From Paracoccus sp. IB05 (GTDB taxonomy: Bacteria; Pseudomonadota; Alphaproteobacteria; Rhodobacterales; Rhodobacteraceae), in the NCBI RefSeq assembly GCF_016405985.1, contig NZ_JAEFCF010000021.1, forward strand, positions 24,659-88,658: a stretch of DNA of 64,000 nt, read 5' to 3'. Made by a program: the position numbers and the translations under genes. A model generated the notes under the pieces. The model made no database searches. It was not told where the DNA came from and saw only the letters and a list, made by a program, of their open reading frames with translations. Positions 61,845 to 64,000 of the stretch are shown piece by piece. The first letter of the stretch is position 1; each line of letters begins with the position of its first letter.

Positions 61845-62183
61845 TCAGATCAGGCCTTCGGGGAAGATATGGCCGGTCGCGCCCAGCGGCAGCGATTTGT
61901 CCCAGACCACATCTGCCAGCCGCAAATTGCGGTAGAGATGCGGGAAGAGCGCGCCGCCCCGCGATTCCTCCCATTTCAGATCGGGGGCAAGGCGGTCGGC
62001 ATTGCAGGCCACCAGCACAAGGTCGCTTTCCGCGCTGAAATGCTTCGCCGCAGTTTCCGCCGCCTGGGAGGGGGTCGAGAAATGGATATAGCCATCGGCG
62101 AGATCAACCGGCGCGCCGGCGGTTTCGCCGGCGGCACGGAAAGCATCCCATTCGGGGCGGCGGAATATCTTGAGGATGAGCAT
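61845..62183 (-). CDS. DUF952 domain-containing protein
   Basis: The 112-residue protein matches DUF952: [60 protein letters not shown] and [18 protein letters not shown]. Function unknown; an ADP-ribosyltransferase-like fold has been suggested for the family. It lies just upstream of pyrD in the same direction and is probably co-transcribed. Confidence 0.88.
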   Translation of the reverse strand: MLILKIFRRPEWDAFRAAGETAGAPVDLADGYIHFSTPSQAAETAAKHFSAESDLVLVACNADRLAPDLKWEESRGGALFPHLYRNLRLADVVWDKSLPLGATGHIFPEGLI

Positions 62184-62349
62184 GGCGCGCTTCCTGCACC
62201 CGAAGGGCGGCTGCGTCAAATGAAAACCGGCAAAAACCGGGGTTCCGGGCCCGGGATGTGCAAGAAGCCACCTTGCCGCGCTTGCACAAGCGCGCGAAGC
62301 CCGCTATCTGAAGAAAACTGTCGCCGGCCCTAAGGGCGAGGCAGCAGAT

Positions 62350-62423
62350 GCGGGCGTTGTGTAATGGTAAGACCCCTGCCTTCCAAGCAGGAGACGCGGG
62401 TTCGATTCCCGCCGCCCGCTCCA
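62350..62423 (+). tRNA. tRNA-Gly (TCC)
   Basis: The 74-nt tRNA has acceptor GCGGGCG/CGCCCGC plus TCCA, anticodon loop CTTCCAA (anticodon TCC), and T arm GCGGG-TTCGATT-CCCGC. CCA is encoded. An integrase remnant follows in the same orientation, so the 3' end of this tRNA is the likely attachment site. Confidence 0.96.
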
Positions 62424-62732
62424 GCTCATCCCGACCACTTCAGGGCCGAAACACCATTGATATCAAAGGCTTATTGGTGAATTTTGCATCCTGATTGCAG
62501 GCGCTTCGCGCGCCTGCCTGAAATTTTCGTGCATCATTTTGTACATCACTTCCCTTGGCGATGATGTCCGCGGCTGTATTTCAGGCCAATGGGAATCATC
62601 CTGGGCGGCAAACCTGTTGCCTCAAGAGACGCATCCCGGTGCGCTATTTGGGCATTTGCGAGCGCCCCCGGCTGGTTGTTACCCTCAACCGATTCTCGAA
62701 GCGAGGCTGAAGATAAGGCCCGTGCAGTCTGA
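62424..62732 (+). other. tRNA-integrase junction region
   Basis: There is no intact gene. The sequence is less GC-rich than the surroundings around 62440-62560 (TTTTGCATCCTGATTG, AAATTTTCGTGCATCA). It probably holds the attachment junction and the lost 5' part of the integrase, whose frame is closed by TGA at 62730. Confidence 0.45.
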
Positions 62733-63853
62733 GATCAGCACATCCTCGGATGGGAAGCAAAGCTCGCAGGCCGGGAAGATGATGCCCTTGTCTGCTTCGA
62801 TGCCGCGCGCAATCTCGCCCAGACAAGGGGCTTCCGATATCTCCCGGTCGGGCAGGTGGAGGCTCAGCCCCTGGCTGAAATCGTAGAGCGGGCCCGGCAG
62901 TCCCGGGACGCGGCCGGAAACTCCGGACCGGAAGAGGCGGCCGCATTGCTCGGCCTTGCCAGGGCGCCCGCCATATCAATCACCAGGGCCCCCGAGCTCT
63001 TCCGGGGCCTGGCGGAGGAACGTATTCACGGCAAAGACGCCAATCAGCTGCGCATATGGCGCAACCAATGCAAGCGCGCGATGTCAAACTTGATTGAGGT
63101 GACAGGCGACATCGCCATCAACGACATCAGCCGCGACAATGCTCTCGATTTCCGTCAGTGGTGGTGGGAGAGGATCCGCGACGAAGGTCTGGCCGCCAAC
63201 AGCACCAATAAAGATATTTCGACCCTCTCAGGCATCTTGCATACCGTGAATGACATGAAGCGCCTGAGGCTGGATCTGCCCCTTGAAAAGCTGGCCTTCA
63301 CCGAAGGGGAGCAGAATACCAGGCTGCCGTTTTCTGATGAATGGATTCTGGATCACATTCTGCGGCAGGGTGGATTGAATGGTCTGAACGATCAGGCTCA
63401 TGACATTCTGAGGATCATGATCAACACCGGCTGTCGACCGGCCGAGATCGCCGGCCTGCTGCCTGGTCACATTCACCTTGAGCATGACGATCCGCATATT
63501 TCGATCGAGCCTGAAGGTCGCCAGCTCAAACGGTTTACGCGCGCCGGAAGATCCCGCTCGTGGAGGTCAGTCTGAAGGCGGCTAAACGCCACTCTGGCGG
63601 CTTTCCCCGGTATGACGCGAATGGCTCACTCAGCGCTGCCGTCAATAAGTTTCTGCGGGAAAACGCCCTGATGCAGAGCACCGAGCACAGCATGTATGGT
63701 TTGCGTCACAGCTTTGAGGATCGGTTGCTCGCGGCTGGTGTGGATGAGCGGATCCGGGCCGACCTGATGGGGCATAAGCTTCAGTGTGAGCGGTATGGGG
63801 CCGGTGCGCCACTGGAGACGACCACGGCAATTCTTCGGGTGGTCGCGTTCTGA
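62733..63853 (+). pseudogene. Broken tyrosine-type site-specific integrase
   Basis: The reading frame after TGA 62730 already looks like integrase (DAARNLAQTRGFRYLPVGQV) and continues through the core-binding region (LFRGLAEERIHGKDANQLRI) to the catalytic Arg segment INTGCRPAEIAGLLPGHIHL. A frameshift near 63520-63545 moves the frame to RKIPLVEVSLKAAKRH, then LRHSFEDRLLAAGVDERIRA with the H-x-x-R equivalent and DLMGHKLQCERYG. The start is lost and the frame is broken, so it is inactive. Relatives integrate into tRNA genes. Confidence 0.82.
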
Positions 63854-63916
63854 CTTGCGCTCAGGTGACGGGTTGCAGCACTAGCATCGCCAACCGTCGC
63901 GCAGCATGAGGCCAAG

Positions 63917-64000
63917 ATGGAGGGGCTGGCCGCGCGTCTGGCCTATGGACCTGTCCCGGTTCTGTTCCGGTCTTCTGAGAGCGATGCTCTCTTCAAAGGA
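63917..64000 (+). CDS. Possible partial gene open at the window edge
   Basis: From an ATG the frame reads MEGLAARLAYGPVPVLFRSS and stays open to the last base. It is protein-like and could start slightly upstream (AQHEAK). Too short to identify; it would be part of the tRNA-Gly-associated element. Confidence 0.2.
   Translation, partial: MEGLAARLAYGPVPVLFRSSESDALFKG

Noticed and set aside
62539..62886. 115-residue frame upstream of the integrase
   Set aside because: It overlaps the true integrase frame, in which family-like residues are found; this frame has no integrase similarity.

Overview
The window reads as core chromosome of a high-GC alphaproteobacterium, most likely a member of the Rhodobacteraceae (Rhodobacter/Gemmobacter/Paracoccus-like). 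Supporting markers are MipZ, phosphatidylcholine synthase, crotonyl-CoA carboxylase/reductase, a separate F0 operon with a b' subunit, and the cmk-rpsA-ihfB-lapA-trpF order. Genes are densely packed, with many ATGA/GTGA start-stop overlaps. This placement is inferred from gene content; no database search was possible.

Layout. 1-2.1 kb: the 3' end of yidC, a MOSC protein and engB, translationally coupled. 2.1-8.1 kb: an accessory cassette of luciferase-like monooxygenase, 4-oxalocrotonate-type tautomerase, alpha/beta hydrolase and a complete polar-amino-acid-type ABC importer, followed by a convergent TetR gene; it looks like uptake and degradation of an unidentified small molecule. 8.3-11.5 kb: argB, a ferredoxin-like protein, a SixA-type phosphatase and an aldo/keto reductase. 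11.7-19.5 kb: ffh, a COQ7-family hydroxylase, two paralogous GNAT genes and chorismate mutase, then rpsP-rimM-(unknown membrane gene)-trmD-rplS-rpmE. 19.5-22.5 kb: a small secreted protein, mipZ, an overlapping antisense small gene, a badly decayed malonyl-CoA synthetase gene and an ArsR regulator. 22.7-25.3 kb: atpI-atpB-atpE-atpF'-atpF. 25.4-30.6 kb (minus strand): cmk, a KpsS-like gene, rpsA, ihfB, lapA, trpF. 30.7-37.6 kb: trpB, an LprI-like protein, a truncated haemoglobin, a DUF2237 protein, an FAD monooxygenase and ileS. 37.6-47.5 kb: small envelope and unknown genes, a DUF1127/LysR divergent pair, ogt, an EamA transporter, pcs, xerC, a DUF484 gene and priA. 47.6-54.3 kb: fsa, tRNA-Tyr, an rlmB-like methyltransferase, ccrA, a RecD-like helicase and a RAM-domain protein. 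54.3-62.2 kb: a fused E1 alpha/beta dehydrogenase beside a decayed LysR gene, an old-yellow-enzyme-type oxidoreductase with a divergent TetR, a YdcF protein, pyrD and a DUF952 protein. 62.3 kb to the end: tRNA-Gly followed by a broken tyrosine integrase, the probable edge of an integrated element.

Between the genes lie two dispersed palindrome families. Family A (six loci, one a half copy) has conserved outer ends around a long perfect hairpin. Its inner stem sequence differs between copies but stays self-complementary, and most copies are flanked by GC-rich satellite hairpins. Family B (two loci) is a pair of adjacent palindromes just 3' of a gene. These families and the monooxygenase-transporter cassette are the most interesting material here. 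No CRISPR array, prophage body or defence system was seen.
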